The notes under the pieces: generated by a model | What the model was told of the DNA's origin: nothing | The model's input: only the letters and a program-made list of their open reading frames with translations | The model's database searches: none | Assembly: GCF_900156875.1 (NCBI RefSeq) | Contig: NZ_LT707409.1 | Location: 603,058-667,057 of the forward strand | Length of the DNA: 64,000 nucleotides | Direction of reading: 5' to 3' | Origin: Robertmurraya dakarensis | GTDB lineage: Bacteria; Bacillota; Bacilli; Bacillales; Cytobacillaceae | Position numbers and translations under genes: made by a program | Shown here: positions 54,257 to 62,898 of the stretch, piece by piece | Position numbering within the stretch: the stretch's first letter is position 1 | How the letters are laid out: each line of letters opens with the position of its first letter

Positions 54257-55495
54257 ATGGGGGATTTGTTACAAAACCCGACAGGTAAGGAACGGTTAGG
54301 GTTGGCTTTTCTTCTCAGTATGCTGGGAATCTTAGGTCCTCTTAATATTGATATGTATTTGCCCAGTTTTCCTGAAATTGCGGATGATCTGGGTGTTCGT
54401 GCTTCACTCGTTCAATTGAGCTTAACCGCTTGTTTGGTCGGTCTTGCGGTTGGCCAAGTAATCGTTGGGCCCATTAGTGATGCCAAGGGGAGAAGAAAGC
54501 CGTTATTGGTTTGTATCTTGTTATTTGCTTTTTCTTCTCTTTTTTGTGCGATTGCACCAAATATTACGACCTTCGTTGCAGCTAGATTTTTACAGGGGCT
54601 TACGGCTTCAGCAGGAATTGTCCTTTCACGTGCGGTTGTACGTGATGTATTCAGTGGACGCGAGCTGACGAAATTTTTTGCCCTGTTAATGGTTATAAAT
54701 GCGACTGCGCCGTTAATCGCTCCAATGGCTGGAGGAGCCATCTTGCTTTTACCATTTGCAAGTTGGAATACAATTTTTTACTTTTTAGCACTGATAGGAC
54801 TACTAATCGTCTTGACGATTGCACTGAAACTAAAAGAAACCCTTCCCCCTGAAAAGCGGACACCTAGCTCAATTGGTCACTCTGTTCGCACAATGGGAAG
54901 TTTGATGAGAGATCGATCGTTTATTGGTTATGCGTTAACAGTTGGATTTATCCATGGTGGCAGCTTTGCCTATGTATCGGGGACTCCTTTTGTTTACCAG
55001 GGGATTTATGAAGTTTCTCCTCAAGTGTTTAGTATTTTGTTTGGCATCAATGGTCTCGCTATTATTACTGGAAGCTTTCTGATTGGACGTTTTAGTGCGA
55101 TTATCCATGAAAGAAGTTTACTTAGAATGGCTGTTATTTTAGCAGTAGCTGCTACTTCCGTATTGTTAATCATGACGATCATTCAAGGGCCGCTTGCGTC
55201 ACTTGTCATCCCAATTTTTATCTACATGACGACGATGGGGATGATCCTAACAAGCTCGTTTACATTAGCGATGGAGAAACAAGGTCATAGGGCAGGAAGC
55301 GCTAGTGCCTTGTTAGGTCTATTGCCTCTGTTAATTGGTTCATTTGTTTCGCCGCTTGTTGGCATTGATGAATCGACGGCCGTTCCGATGGGGGCAACAT
55401 TGTTTATAACTTCTCTTATTGGAGCTATCGCTTTTTTTACCTTAACAAAACCAAGCAAACAAAAGCATATGGTAGCATTAAAGATGGAAGGCTGA
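54257..55495 (+). CDS. Bcr/CflA-family multidrug efflux MFS transporter
   Basis: This 412-residue protein has 12 predicted membrane segments. LGILGPLNIDMYLPSFPEIADDLG (20-43) is the typical start of Bcr/CflA exporters, with the Asp in the first helix. GPISDAKGRRKPLL (about 71-84) is the MFS motif A loop, and FLQGLTASAGIVLSRAVVRD (about 113-132) is motif C-like. It exports drugs or small toxic compounds using the proton gradient. It starts at ATG behind AAGGAGAGGAG. Confidence 0.9.
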   Translation: MGDLLQNPTGKERLGLAFLLSMLGILGPLNIDMYLPSFPEIADDLGVRASLVQLSLTACLVGLAVGQVIVGPISDAKGRRKPLLVCILLFAFSSLFCAIAPNITTFVAARFLQGLTASAGIVLSRAVVRDVFSGRELTKFFALLMVINATAPLIAPMAGGAILLLPFASWNTIFYFLALIGLLIVLTIALKLKETLPPEKRTPSSIGHSVRTMGSLMRDRSFIGYALTVGFIHGGSFAYVSGTPFVYQGIYEVSPQVFSILFGINGLAIITGSFLIGRFSAIIHERSLLRMAVILAVAATSVLLIMTIIQGPLASLVIPIFIYMTTMGMILTSSFTLAMEKQGHRAGSASALLGLLPLLIGSFVSPLVGIDESTAVPMGATLFITSLIGAIAFFTLTKPSKQKHMVALKMEG

Positions 55496-55527
55496 GGCTG
55501 GTAACTTGTATTAAAGGAGATTTTTAA

Positions 55528-55761
55528 TTGTTAAAGTTTTTGCATATTATTTTATCAAAAACAGTTTTTTTACTTGCAGGGTATGGATTGATTACTGAGG
55601 ATTTTAAGTTCCAACCATATATGATGTTGTTATTAGGATTAACGATGTTGGTAATGGGATTAAGAGAATTTCAAAAGGGACAAAAAGGGTATGGATGGCT
55701 AAGTATAGTTGTATTTATATTTATTTTATTTGTAGTAATCAAAAGTTTCTTATTGAATTAA
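55528..55761 (+). CDS. Small membrane protein, DUF3953-like
   Basis: This 77-residue protein starts at TTG behind AAAGGAGATTTTTAA. Two or three hydrophobic segments (about 4-20, 27-43 and 56-74) surround a short basic loop (REFQKGQKGYG). It matches the pattern of the DUF3953 family of Bacillus membrane proteins, function unknown. Confidence 0.65.
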   Translation: MLKFLHIILSKTVFLLAGYGLITEDFKFQPYMMLLLGLTMLVMGLREFQKGQKGYGWLSIVVFIFILFVVIKSFLLN

Positions 55762-55854
55762 TGGGCGTGATTCCATCGTAGAAATTGCGCTTTTTCCTTA
55801 TGTATAGGACCATTTAGTAGAATAACATTATCTAAAAATTAGGGGGATATCAAC

Positions 55855-56151
55855 ATGGAATTTGATTCTATTTGGATAGCTTTAGGCATTGCTGTTGCAG
55901 GATATTTTATAGGTAATGGCCTGAAAAACTTTAAGAATCCAGATACTAAAGGTATTAGTGAAATCTTTGACGAAGATGATGAACATGAATTGATAAAGGA
56001 AAATGATGTACATCACTTTATGGGGATTTCGAAAGAAGATGTAAAGTATTTAATTCAGGAACATCCAGACATACCACACATCTTAATAAAAGATAAGGTA
56101 TATTTCCCTAAAGCAAAGTTGCGTAAATGGTTAACAAATTTAGGAGAGTAA
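55855..56151 (+). CDS. Membrane-anchored protein with excisionase-like helix motif
   Basis: This 98-residue protein starts behind AGGGGGATATCAAC. It has one membrane segment (about 5-22), an acidic linker, and a C-terminal part EDVKYLIQEHPDIPHILIKD (about 62-81) plus KAKLRKWLTNLG. The latter resembles the helix-and-wing of excisionase/MerR-type DNA-binding modules. The combination of membrane anchor and DNA-binding-like part is unusual. Function unknown. Confidence 0.6.
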   Translation: MEFDSIWIALGIAVAGYFIGNGLKNFKNPDTKGISEIFDEDDEHELIKENDVHHFMGISKEDVKYLIQEHPDIPHILIKDKVYFPKAKLRKWLTNLGE

Positions 56152-56328
56152 ACAAATATTCAATAAAAGGGCCCGTTTCTACATCTGTTTTCATTTAAGG
56201 GACAGATTATCAAGGTTTACTGGTTAACAGATTTTTAAGTGGAAATTTTTTAAAAAAGACTAAAGAGACAGAATTATCTAATCTGTTTTGTTGAAAAATA
56301 GAAATAACTTGACATGGAGGATGTCAAT

Positions 56329-56685
56329 ATGCAAAAAGTGGTTCCTGCATTCCGCATTACTGATTATAAAAGGAGTAAGGCGTTTTACGTGGAAGGAATG
56401 GGTTTTCAAATCGATTGGGAGCATCGGTTTGAACCTAATTTTCCTGTTTTTGTTCAGATCACTAAGGATGAAATGACTATTTATTTAACTGAACATACTG
56501 GAGACTGCGAAACTGGTGGGTTAATTCACTTATTTGTTCCCAATGTTGATAAATGGTACGACGAATTAAAGAGTAAAAAAGATATTCATATTACGGAACC
56601 TCCAAATGATGATCTTGAAGGACTTCGCATGATGACAGTCGTTGATCCAGATGGAAATCAATTACGCATTTGTACTCGTTTATAA
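56329..56685 (+). CDS. VOC-family glyoxalase/bleomycin-resistance-like protein
   Basis: This 118-residue protein starts at ATG 56329, eight bases after GGAGG; the ATG at 56314 overlaps it. The fold has the beta-alpha-beta-beta-beta pattern: VVPAFRITDYKRSKAFYVEG near 3-22, IYLTEHTGDC in the middle, and MMTVVDPDGNQLRICTRL at the end with the usual metal-site E replaced by Q-L-R. It is similar to bleomycin-binding-type proteins. Substrate unknown. Confidence 0.85.
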   Translation: MQKVVPAFRITDYKRSKAFYVEGMGFQIDWEHRFEPNFPVFVQITKDEMTIYLTEHTGDCETGGLIHLFVPNVDKWYDELKSKKDIHITEPPNDDLEGLRMMTVVDPDGNQLRICTRL

Positions 56686-56699
56686 ACACTCCTCCAATA

Positions 56700-57035
56700 T
56701 TAATTTAATAGGGATGATTTTCCGCAATAGGGCGCAATCGTATTCTAGAACAAGAATTGTGCTCTTCTTAATGAATCAGGCCAGTTCATTTAAGAACACT
56801 TGTCTATAAGATATTTACTTAGCAGCGTAAGGTTTGTGAAGTTATTCACTTAAACTATTGGAGCAGGTTAGTGCAGTAATATTGTTCTGAATTTTGAAAC
56901 AGTAGAAGTTGTATTCCGTATATATAGGTATAGGTTAAAAGTGAGTGGTTTTGCCAAAATTCTTTAGGTTATAGCCAGTTCACAGTATACGAACAAAAAT
57001 CAAAATGTAACTTTTTTGTAAAGGTGGGAGTCGAT
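56700..57035. other. Gene-free stretch
   Basis: No gene seen. The AAGGTGGG at the right end is the ribosome binding site for the next gene. Confidence 0.5.
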
Positions 57036-57461
57036 ATGATATCGAGAAAGCAATTTTTTCTCATTTTATCCTTTTTTATATGCCTTATCATCGCAATGAT
57101 AATACACAGTAAAATATCATTTCATATGCAACTATATTACAAAACATATCCTTTTATATTTTATATTGGATTACCTTATATACCAGTAGGAATTCTTTTG
57201 GGATATATTGCTTGTCAGGAGAGATTTCATATTAAAGGGAAATTGAAATTCAATACTCTATATTTCCTAATAATATTTGTTCCTGCCCTGTTCCTATACT
57301 TTTATTTCTTTATAAATTATTTACCATTTGGAAAGTTACCTTCCTTTTTTGCAGTGCCATACCTCAAGACAAAGCTTTTTCCTTTATACGGATTACTTGT
57401 TGGCTTTAGTCTTATAACAAGTTTTTATAAAGAAAAACCAACAGAGAACAATATAAACTAA
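57036..57461 (+). CDS. Hypothetical membrane protein
   Basis: This protein has about 141 residues, starting at ATG 57036 behind AAGGTGGGAGTC; the GTG at 57024 lies inside that site. Four hydrophobic segments (about 5-24, 39-60, 75-98 and 113-130) with a few basic loops are visible. It has no recognisable family and is probably a small integral membrane protein. Confidence 0.6.
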   Translation: MISRKQFFLILSFFICLIIAMIIHSKISFHMQLYYKTYPFIFYIGLPYIPVGILLGYIACQERFHIKGKLKFNTLYFLIIFVPALFLYFYFFINYLPFGKLPSFFAVPYLKTKLFPLYGLLVGFSLITSFYKEKPTENNIN

Positions 57462-57472
57462 AGGGTAGCTTT

Positions 57473-57729
57473 ACTTCAATAATGATTGCACCCTTATTCA
57501 ATTAACGGAGCAACATGACCGTCAAATATTTGTAACAGTTGACAATGTTTCATCAAAGCTAGCAAGCTCTAGTGGTAAGTGGGAGCAAACTTCCTACGAA
57601 GCTTCCTTAGTAAATGATGGTCAAAAATATAGGATTCAAATTGAAGGGATTTTCGAATTGAATAATTTATCTTTTGAAAAAGAATTTATAATCGAATTTA
57701 ACTGTGATGAATTTGGCAATATAATATAA
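57473..57729 (+). pseudogene. 5'-truncated gene remnant
   Basis: A frame without a start codon reads RQIFVTVDNVSSKLASSSGK, then NDGQKYRIQIEGIFELNN and EKEFIIEFNCDEFGN, to a stop at 57729. It looks like the end of a small beta-rich protein. The upstream part is missing. Confidence 0.45.
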
Positions 57730-57852
57730 TTTTTTGCTGATTTAATATCCAGTGTAAGTTGAATAGTGCAGAATTCTTATTCGATTAACAGGGGCTTATC
57801 TTAATAAAAATACAAAAGAAAAATCCATTTCAAGCTGAATAGAGAATGGGTT

Positions 57853-58251
57853 TTACAGTTTTACTGTATGTTTTATTATTGTTGAAACAATTTCCTCGAA
57901 CGTGTATTTATGATTTACAACATCAACTGTAAAGTCTTGTTCTTCTTCAATTCCCATAGTCCACCGAAAATGGTTTATTTTCAGAAAGACAATTAAGGAA
58001 GCAAGGGCTGTTCGCTTATTCGCATTATGAAAGGCATGGTTCTTAGCTATGGATTCAAAAAGTGCCGCTGCTTTTTCGTAAATAGTTGGATAAGCATCAC
58101 TACCAAACACGGATTGTTTTGGGCGGTTAATAGCTGAATCAAGTAGGTTTGGATCTTTTACACCTAATGGTTCATCTGGGGAATATAGACGAATTTGTAC
58201 CGTATTAATAGCAATCACTTGGTTTGTTGTAAGATAGATGACTTCATCCAT
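57853..58251 (-). CDS. doc: Doc-family (Fic) toxin of a toxin-antitoxin pair
   Basis: This 132-residue protein carries the Doc motif HAFHNANKRTAL (72-83), the active site that phosphorylates EF-Tu in P1 Doc. The rest (LYSPDEPLGVKDPNLLDSAI near 22-41, YEKAAALFESIAKNHAF) fits the family and its usual length. Its start is adjacent to the end of the AbrB-type gene (shared base at 58251), so the two are coupled. The D of HxFxDANK is N here, a common variant. Confidence 0.9.
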   Translation of the reverse strand: MDEVIYLTTNQVIAINTVQIRLYSPDEPLGVKDPNLLDSAINRPKQSVFGSDAYPTIYEKAAALFESIAKNHAFHNANKRTALASLIVFLKINHFRWTMGIEEEQDFTVDVVNHKYTFEEIVSTIIKHTVKL

Positions 58252-58502
58252 TATCTGTTCACTAATCCTTTAAACGCTTTGTCATGCTCATTAATGACAT
58301 CATTTAAAATATCCATGAATTCTGCATCGACACCTTCAGGAAGTGTTACTTGCTCTTTTTTTCTCAAAATAATTTTTCCATCCTTCACTTCAACTCGGAC
58401 ATCATCTCCTTGAGCTAAGCCAACTTGTTTAAGTAATTCAGTGGGAAGGGTAATTCCAAAACTATTTCCAATTTTAGTAACCTTTCTTTCAAATTGTTCC
58501 AA
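58251..58502 (-). CDS. AbrB/MazE-type antitoxin
   Basis: This 83-residue protein starts at TTG behind AAGGATG. The N-terminal swapped-hairpin DNA-binding domain reads KVTKIGNSFGITLPTELLKQ (7-26), then GDDVRVEVKDGKIILRKK (32-49). The C-terminal tail should bind and block Doc. It is first in the two-gene operon and probably represses it. Confidence 0.88.
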   Translation of the reverse strand: MEQFERKVTKIGNSFGITLPTELLKQVGLAQGDDVRVEVKDGKIILRKKEQVTLPEGVDAEFMDILNDVINEHDKAFKGLVNR

Positions 58503-58516
58503 AAAATCACATCCTT

Positions 58517-58542
58517 GTTATAATTGTTATAACGATTATAAC
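58517..58542. promoter_or_regulatory. Operator palindrome of the AbrB-Doc operon
   Basis: GTTATAAT (58517-58524) and ATTATAAC (58535-58542) flank a central TGTTATAACG that itself holds the palindrome GTTATAAC. It lies 15 bases upstream of the antitoxin start, where an autorepressor would bind. Confidence 0.65.
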
Positions 58543-58743
58543 ATATGAAAGTGAGATAGAGAAATCTGTTACTATGTGAAATGGTACACTTAAACTATTG
58601 GGGGGCTTTTGTTTAATTGGCCTAAATCATCAATATGCTGAAAATATACAAGTTTTTATACATTTATTGCATATTTTCAGATTTTTTACAGGAAGAAATA
58701 CATTTGAAACGTTGGTGATGACAATTAATTTTAACGAGGCGGC

Positions 58744-58794
58744 ATGTTGGATTATTTTGAAACAACTCCTGAAGAGAAGGTAGCATTAGAGTAG
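58744..58794 (+). pseudogene. HIT-family protein fragment, copy C
   Basis: Sixteen codons (LDYFETTPEEKVALE) match the left end of HIT copies A and B and then stop. Only about 50 bases are shared. It is the third fragment of the same gene in 13 kb. Confidence 0.65.
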
Positions 58795-58849
58795 GATTAG
58801 TAATCGTTATACCTGAATATAAGTTGGTATAGAGGGAGAGTCTATTACC

Positions 58850-59332
58850 ATGAAAGAGGTGATAGAGCTGTCTAACATGATGAAACAAGAGGAAATTGAA
58901 ACATTAAGAGATTTGATTAAAGATATAGACACCGCCATGTTAACTACAGCTACTGAGGAAGGGCTTGTTTCTCGTCCAATGAAAACACAAGAAGTAGAGT
59001 TTGATGGCGACTTATGGTTTTTCACGAAAAAAGAGACGAATAAATATGAAGAAATATTACATAATCAAGATGTTAATGTAGCGTATGTAGGTAAATCTTA
59101 TGTTTCCGTGCGTGGAAGAGCGGAAATCGTTGAAGAACTAGACAAGAAAAAGGAATTGTGGAGCAAAGTTTACGATGATCCTAACATTATCTTGATAAAA
59201 GTAAATGTGGAAGCAGCCGAATACTAGGAAGGCGGAAACTTCATAAAGAAGATTTTCTTTTATTATAAACGTATGACAGGGCAAAATTCAAAAACGACAG
59301 ACATTAATGAAACGTTGGAATTGAATAATTAA
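58850..59332 (+). pseudogene. Pyridoxamine 5'-phosphate oxidase-family general stress protein, interrupted by TAG
   Basis: The first 125 codons (ETLRDLIKDIDTAMLTTATE, LVSRPMKTQEVEF, LWFFTKKETNKYEEIL) match the split-barrel FMN-binding family of general stress proteins. A TAG at 59225-59227 ends the frame after EAAEY. The same frame continues for 34 codons (EGGNFIKKIFFYYKRMTGQN...) to a TAA at 59332, which looks like the family's normal C-terminus, where the next residue is usually Trp. A TGG-to-TAG change is the simplest explanation. The short product may still fold. Confidence 0.7.
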
Positions 59333-59686
59333 CAAAAAAATGGGTTGTCTGGTTATATGACAATCCATTTTGCTATGTTGAGGTATGCTAAACATAGGGT
59401 GTTCAATTCTATTTTTAGTATCCATTTCAATCTTCTTAAAGAACTATATCCCAATCATTGGCTGCATCTGCTCTGATAACATATCGTGTTTCTGGCAATT
59501 TACCGATGAATGTTTTGGCAAAAATAAGTATTATATTTATTGCTGAATAGTTGCCTTACGGATCAGTTAATGTAGACGGCGTGGTCATTGAAATATCTCC
59601 TCCTGGCTTTTTCAGAACTAAAAAGTCCAAAGAATTATTTTCTTTGGACTTTTAGTATGTTACCATTATTGCCTCTGTAATGGTAA
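59333..59686. other. Gene-free stretch with terminator-like stems
   Basis: No gene is supported. AAAGTCCAAAGAA and TTCTTTGGACTTTT near 59620-59653 form a strong stem, followed by AGTATG. It probably ends the minus-strand gene at 59687-60030. Another stem, ATGGGTTGTC and GACAATCCAT near 59340-59370, follows the interrupted PNPOx-family gene. Confidence 0.55.
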
Positions 59687-60030
59687 CTAAGGGCAGCAAA
59701 TACAGAAGTCTTTTACAATGGTCATTTCACCGCTAACCACTGCATCTGAAACATTTATAATAGAGATAGATGCACTATCTTCTATTTGAAAAGCGATGGA
59801 CCCAGAAGGCGGAATATCAAATAGGTTATTTTCTCCTGTCCGTGATATCACAAGCACTTGAGCCTGTACATTACCTGTAAATATTCCTCCCGCGAGAAGA
59901 ATGTTAACCATTGCCTTATAGTGGTTATCAGTAAATCCTGAAAAACAATAGCAGTAGTCCCAGGATTTTGTTGAATTTGTACCGTAGCTTCATGTCTGCG
60001 TATTTCACAATTTGGTTGTATTAATCCCAT
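59687..60030 (-). pseudogene. Frameshifted small beta-rich protein, possibly spore-surface type
   Basis: On the minus strand an ATG at 60030 behind AAAAGGGGGATGAAGTT opens IQPNCEIRRHEATVQIQQNP and GTTAIVF. It then shifts frame at a run of five T. The continuing frame (FTDNHYKAMVNILLAGGIFT, then NVQAQVLVISRTGENN and MTIVKDFCICCP) runs to a stop at 59687. One extra T would restore a single protein of about 114 residues. The Cys-rich ends and beta pattern recall DUF3992/endospore-appendage-like proteins, but this is weak. It could be a sequencing error in the T-run. Confidence 0.5.
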
Positions 60031-60099
60031 AACTTCATCCCCCTTTTCTTTTATACACAATTTTGGATACATAATGATCTCCAAAGCTCTTTCATAAAA

Positions 60100-60588
60100 T
60101 TATAATGTTGTTTTAACATTCTCAATTTTTAAGCCGAAAATTTGAGGAGGTTCAATTTTGTTTATTTGTAAATAAGTAGAGATTTGTCCACGATGATGGA
60201 TTTCATGTTCTGGAATTGCCATAAGTATTCGCCAAGCACTAACTTCATGACCATGAAGGGTTAAAACTTTTTTGGCTAATACATCATTTCCAGCTTTTAA
60301 TAGACCCTCTTTCAGTTTAATCTGACATTCCTCTAAATAATTTGAAATATCTTCAATAGTTGTTCCCTTGCCGGTATCATGTCCAGTGTATACCCAATAA
60401 CCATGTTCAATTATACCTAGAAACATCAATCGAGATGATGCGATATGTCGCAATAAATCCCCTGTAGAAAATTTATCTTCAGAAGGCTTCCAATCTAGAA
60501 GTTCAATAGGGATTGTTTTCAAATATTGCATTGTTCGTTTATGAACTCCATCTAAATAGTTAACATATTCCTTTATATCATGTATCAT
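60100..60588 (-). CDS. DinB-family protein
   Basis: This is a 162-residue four-helix-bundle protein. The metal-site histidines are in DLLRHIASSR (about 44-53) and ILMAIPEHEIHHRGQISTYL (about 121-140), the usual DinB/YfiT arrangement. Family members are thiol transferases or stress proteins; the activity here is unknown. Confidence 0.88.
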   Translation of the reverse strand: MIHDIKEYVNYLDGVHKRTMQYLKTIPIELLDWKPSEDKFSTGDLLRHIASSRLMFLGIIEHGYWVYTGHDTGKGTTIEDISNYLEECQIKLKEGLLKAGNDVLAKKVLTLHGHEVSAWRILMAIPEHEIHHRGQISTYLQINKIEPPQIFGLKIENVKTTL

Positions 60589-60725
60589 GTTTCACACTCC
60601 AATTTTCGGACTTATAGTTCTTTATATTCTTAGTTCGATTGAAATAATCCTCTAACGATACCATTACCGAATTAATTTGTTTTTCAACGGGTTAGTTTAA
60701 TTAAATAAAAAAAGGTGAGCAATTT

Positions 60726-60848
60726 ATGCCCACCGAAAACAATGTGAAATTAAAGATACTTAAGGAAATCAAAACCTATGTTAGAGATGGAACTCTTAAT
60801 AAATTTGTTAATCTTAAGAGTATATTGTCTAACGATTGTGTAACTTGA
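60726..60848 (+). CDS. Possible 40-residue small protein
   Basis: An ATG behind AAAGGTGAGCAATTT opens PTENNVKLKILKEIKTYVRD and GTLNKFVNLKSIL, then a stop. The ribosome binding site and helical basic composition are acceptable for a small gene. No family is recognised and no neighbour supports it. Confidence 0.35.
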   Translation: MPTENNVKLKILKEIKTYVRDGTLNKFVNLKSILSNDCVT

Positions 60849-61037
60849 ATTCCCATTTTAACTAAGCTAATAATCAAGCTAATTAAAATATTCATAAGTA
60901 TCTATCTCCACATTAAGATTTAGTGTGATTAAAATACTAAGATATTTATTAGACAAAGAACCATGAACTATTCCTTTATAGTTGTATTTCGAAAAGTGAT
61001 TAGGGCACCTTATAAATAAAAACATTGAGGTGTATAA

Positions 61038-61931
61038 ATGGACAACACATCTAATGCTAAATTAACTTCCGCTGAGATTGCCGCAGTTTGGACGCAGTAT
61101 ATGAACGAAACAGCAAGTATATGTATTCACAAACATATGATCGAACATATATAGGATATTGACATAAGAGGTGTATTTGAATATGCAATGTCTCTCAGCA
61201 CCATACATTTAGGACATATAACAGAGTTTTTGAAGAGTGAGCGGACACGATTCCAATTGGATTTACGGATAATGACTATATACCAAATGCTCCTCGACTT
61301 TACTCTGATATTTTTTGTTTGAGTTGAATTATGTAATCGTACAAAAAATGTATTGCAAGAAAAAGGTCTGTATTATCGTCCTCTAGTGATAAATATCCCT
61401 GCTAGAGCAGACTATGTAGAAGATAACAATTTCTTAACTGGTTGGCTTGGAGAAAAAAGAGCCTTAAGTTGTATTGAAATTGCAGATATTTATTTTAATC
61501 TAAAAAAGAGTTTAATTGCAAAAGCCTTTATAGTTTCCGTACAACAAGTTGCGAAGCACGATAAAGTTAAAAATTTCTTAGAGAAAGCAGCAAAAACGAA
61601 AGAGGAGCATGTTAAAACGTTTTTTGAGACTCTGCTTGCAGAAAATCTTCCAAGTCCACCTATTTTTGATGCTGAAATTACGGATTCTACGATATCACCA
61701 TTTTCTGATAAGCTACTGATGTTCCAAATTGGATTTTTATTCTCAACAGCAATGGTATATTATGGAATGAGGTGGGCATCCTCGCCAAGACGGGATTTAT
61801 CACCAAAGTACATGATGGCAATGATGGGTGATTTAAAGATTGGTAATGATTGAGTAAATATTATGATAAAGAATGGCTGGATAGATCAACCACCATTGGC
61901 AGAAGGCCGAAAAGAATTGGCAAAGGGTTAA
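61038..61931 (+). pseudogene. DUF3231-family gene, multiply broken
   Basis: The start (LTSAEIAAVWTQYMNETASI) matches the first line of DUF3231 proteins, which have two repeated ferritin-like helical domains in Bacillus. The first frame stops at 61154. Pieces of the middle follow out of frame. The long open part 61353-61853 (YRPLVINIPARADYVEDNNF, FLTGWLGEKRALSCIEIADI) and a final frameshifted piece (MIKNGWLDQPPLAEGRKELA) complete the family pattern. At least three breaks are visible, so it is dead. Confidence 0.8.
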
Positions 61932-61937
61932 AATGAT

Positions 61938-62075
61938 GTGAAGAATGAAAAGGAAGTGTTATTTTGGAGCATTGCCCTTCCAGGTTTCGGACAGTTTCTA
62001 AATGGCAAATATATACTCATTTTTTTAGAATTTCTGGTGAATGTCCAAGCTAATTTTTATGAAAAAATGTCTTAA
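61938..62075 (+). pseudogene. Remnant of a small Bacillus membrane protein
   Basis: A GTG-started 45-codon frame (KNEKEVLFWSIALPGFGQFL, then NGKYILIFLEFLVNVQANFY) stops early. It resembles the N-terminus of a small Bacillus membrane protein with a glycine-rich turn between helices. The rest is not present, so it is a truncated remnant. Confidence 0.5.
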
Positions 62076-62216
62076 TTCGGATTTGACTAAATACTGCGCA
62101 GTAAAGAACTTCATCTTTAGAGGACTTTGCGAAAATATGTACTTAAAGTAACGGGTTAGGTTACTTGAAGAAGCTTTGAATAAACAATGAGGGAATATAT
62201 GAAAGTCACCCAATAA

Positions 62217-62651
62217 CAAGGAGTTTATGAAAATGAGGCAACCTATATTGGTGTAAATTTTGCATTAAAACTTAATAAATATTATACAGAGGATGAAGTT
62301 GAAATTGATTATGTTTTTTCAGATGAAGAAAATCGTAATGTAGTTAAGCAGAAGCATTTTACTACGCCCTATATTTATGAAGTTTCTGAAAATGGTCATC
62401 CTATTTGGCGAATGAATGAATTTCAAAAGATTCATTCACCACATAACTACGAAAAATCCAAAAAGACTTTACTCTATTTATGTAACCTACTAAAAGAGTT
62501 ACTTCCACAAGGTGATTATTGTGAAATCTATATTTGTTGGTTGGGTGAAGAAGATGAAGAGCGTGAGGATGAGTTGAAAATTGATTTAAATAATCTACAA
62601 ATTGAAGCAATAGATATTTATGAAAAATGCTTTATCCGAATAGAAAACTAA
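62217..62651 (+). pseudogene. Open frame lacking a start, unrecognised
   Basis: An open frame of 144 codons (GVYENEATYIGVNFALKLNK, then DDEVEIDYVFSD-like and HPIWRMNEFQKIHS segments and WLGEEDEEREDELKIDL) has no start codon before the ATG at 62412. The long coding-like upstream part argues for a 5' truncation, not a short gene from 62412. No family is recognised. Confidence 0.45.
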
Positions 62652-62870
62652 AGGCTCATCTCATTCGGCTTAAATGAAGAAATAGAATTTATTATTTTTA
62701 GATGTATTTATTGCGGAAAAGAAGATGAAGTTCCAGATTATGTTATAGAAGATTTCATTTCGACCTCTAAAAAATTGAAGAAGTGGAGGTACCCTGTCCT
62801 TTTTCAATGGTACCATGCGACAAGCAAGAAAAAAGACCCAGTGAATAATCAATACATGGGCCGTGGTTAA
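62652..62870 (+). pseudogene. Fragment with a Cys-x2-Cys motif
   Basis: In the same frame as the previous fragment but after its TAA, the sequence reads EEIEFIIFRCIYCGKEDEVP, then DYVIEDFISTSKKLKK, and ends at 62870. The CIYCG motif is knuckle-like. It has no start, so it is a remnant or an internal piece of another gene. Confidence 0.4.
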
Positions 62871-62898
62871 GTCGCGTAAGCGATTTTGTTCCTAAATG

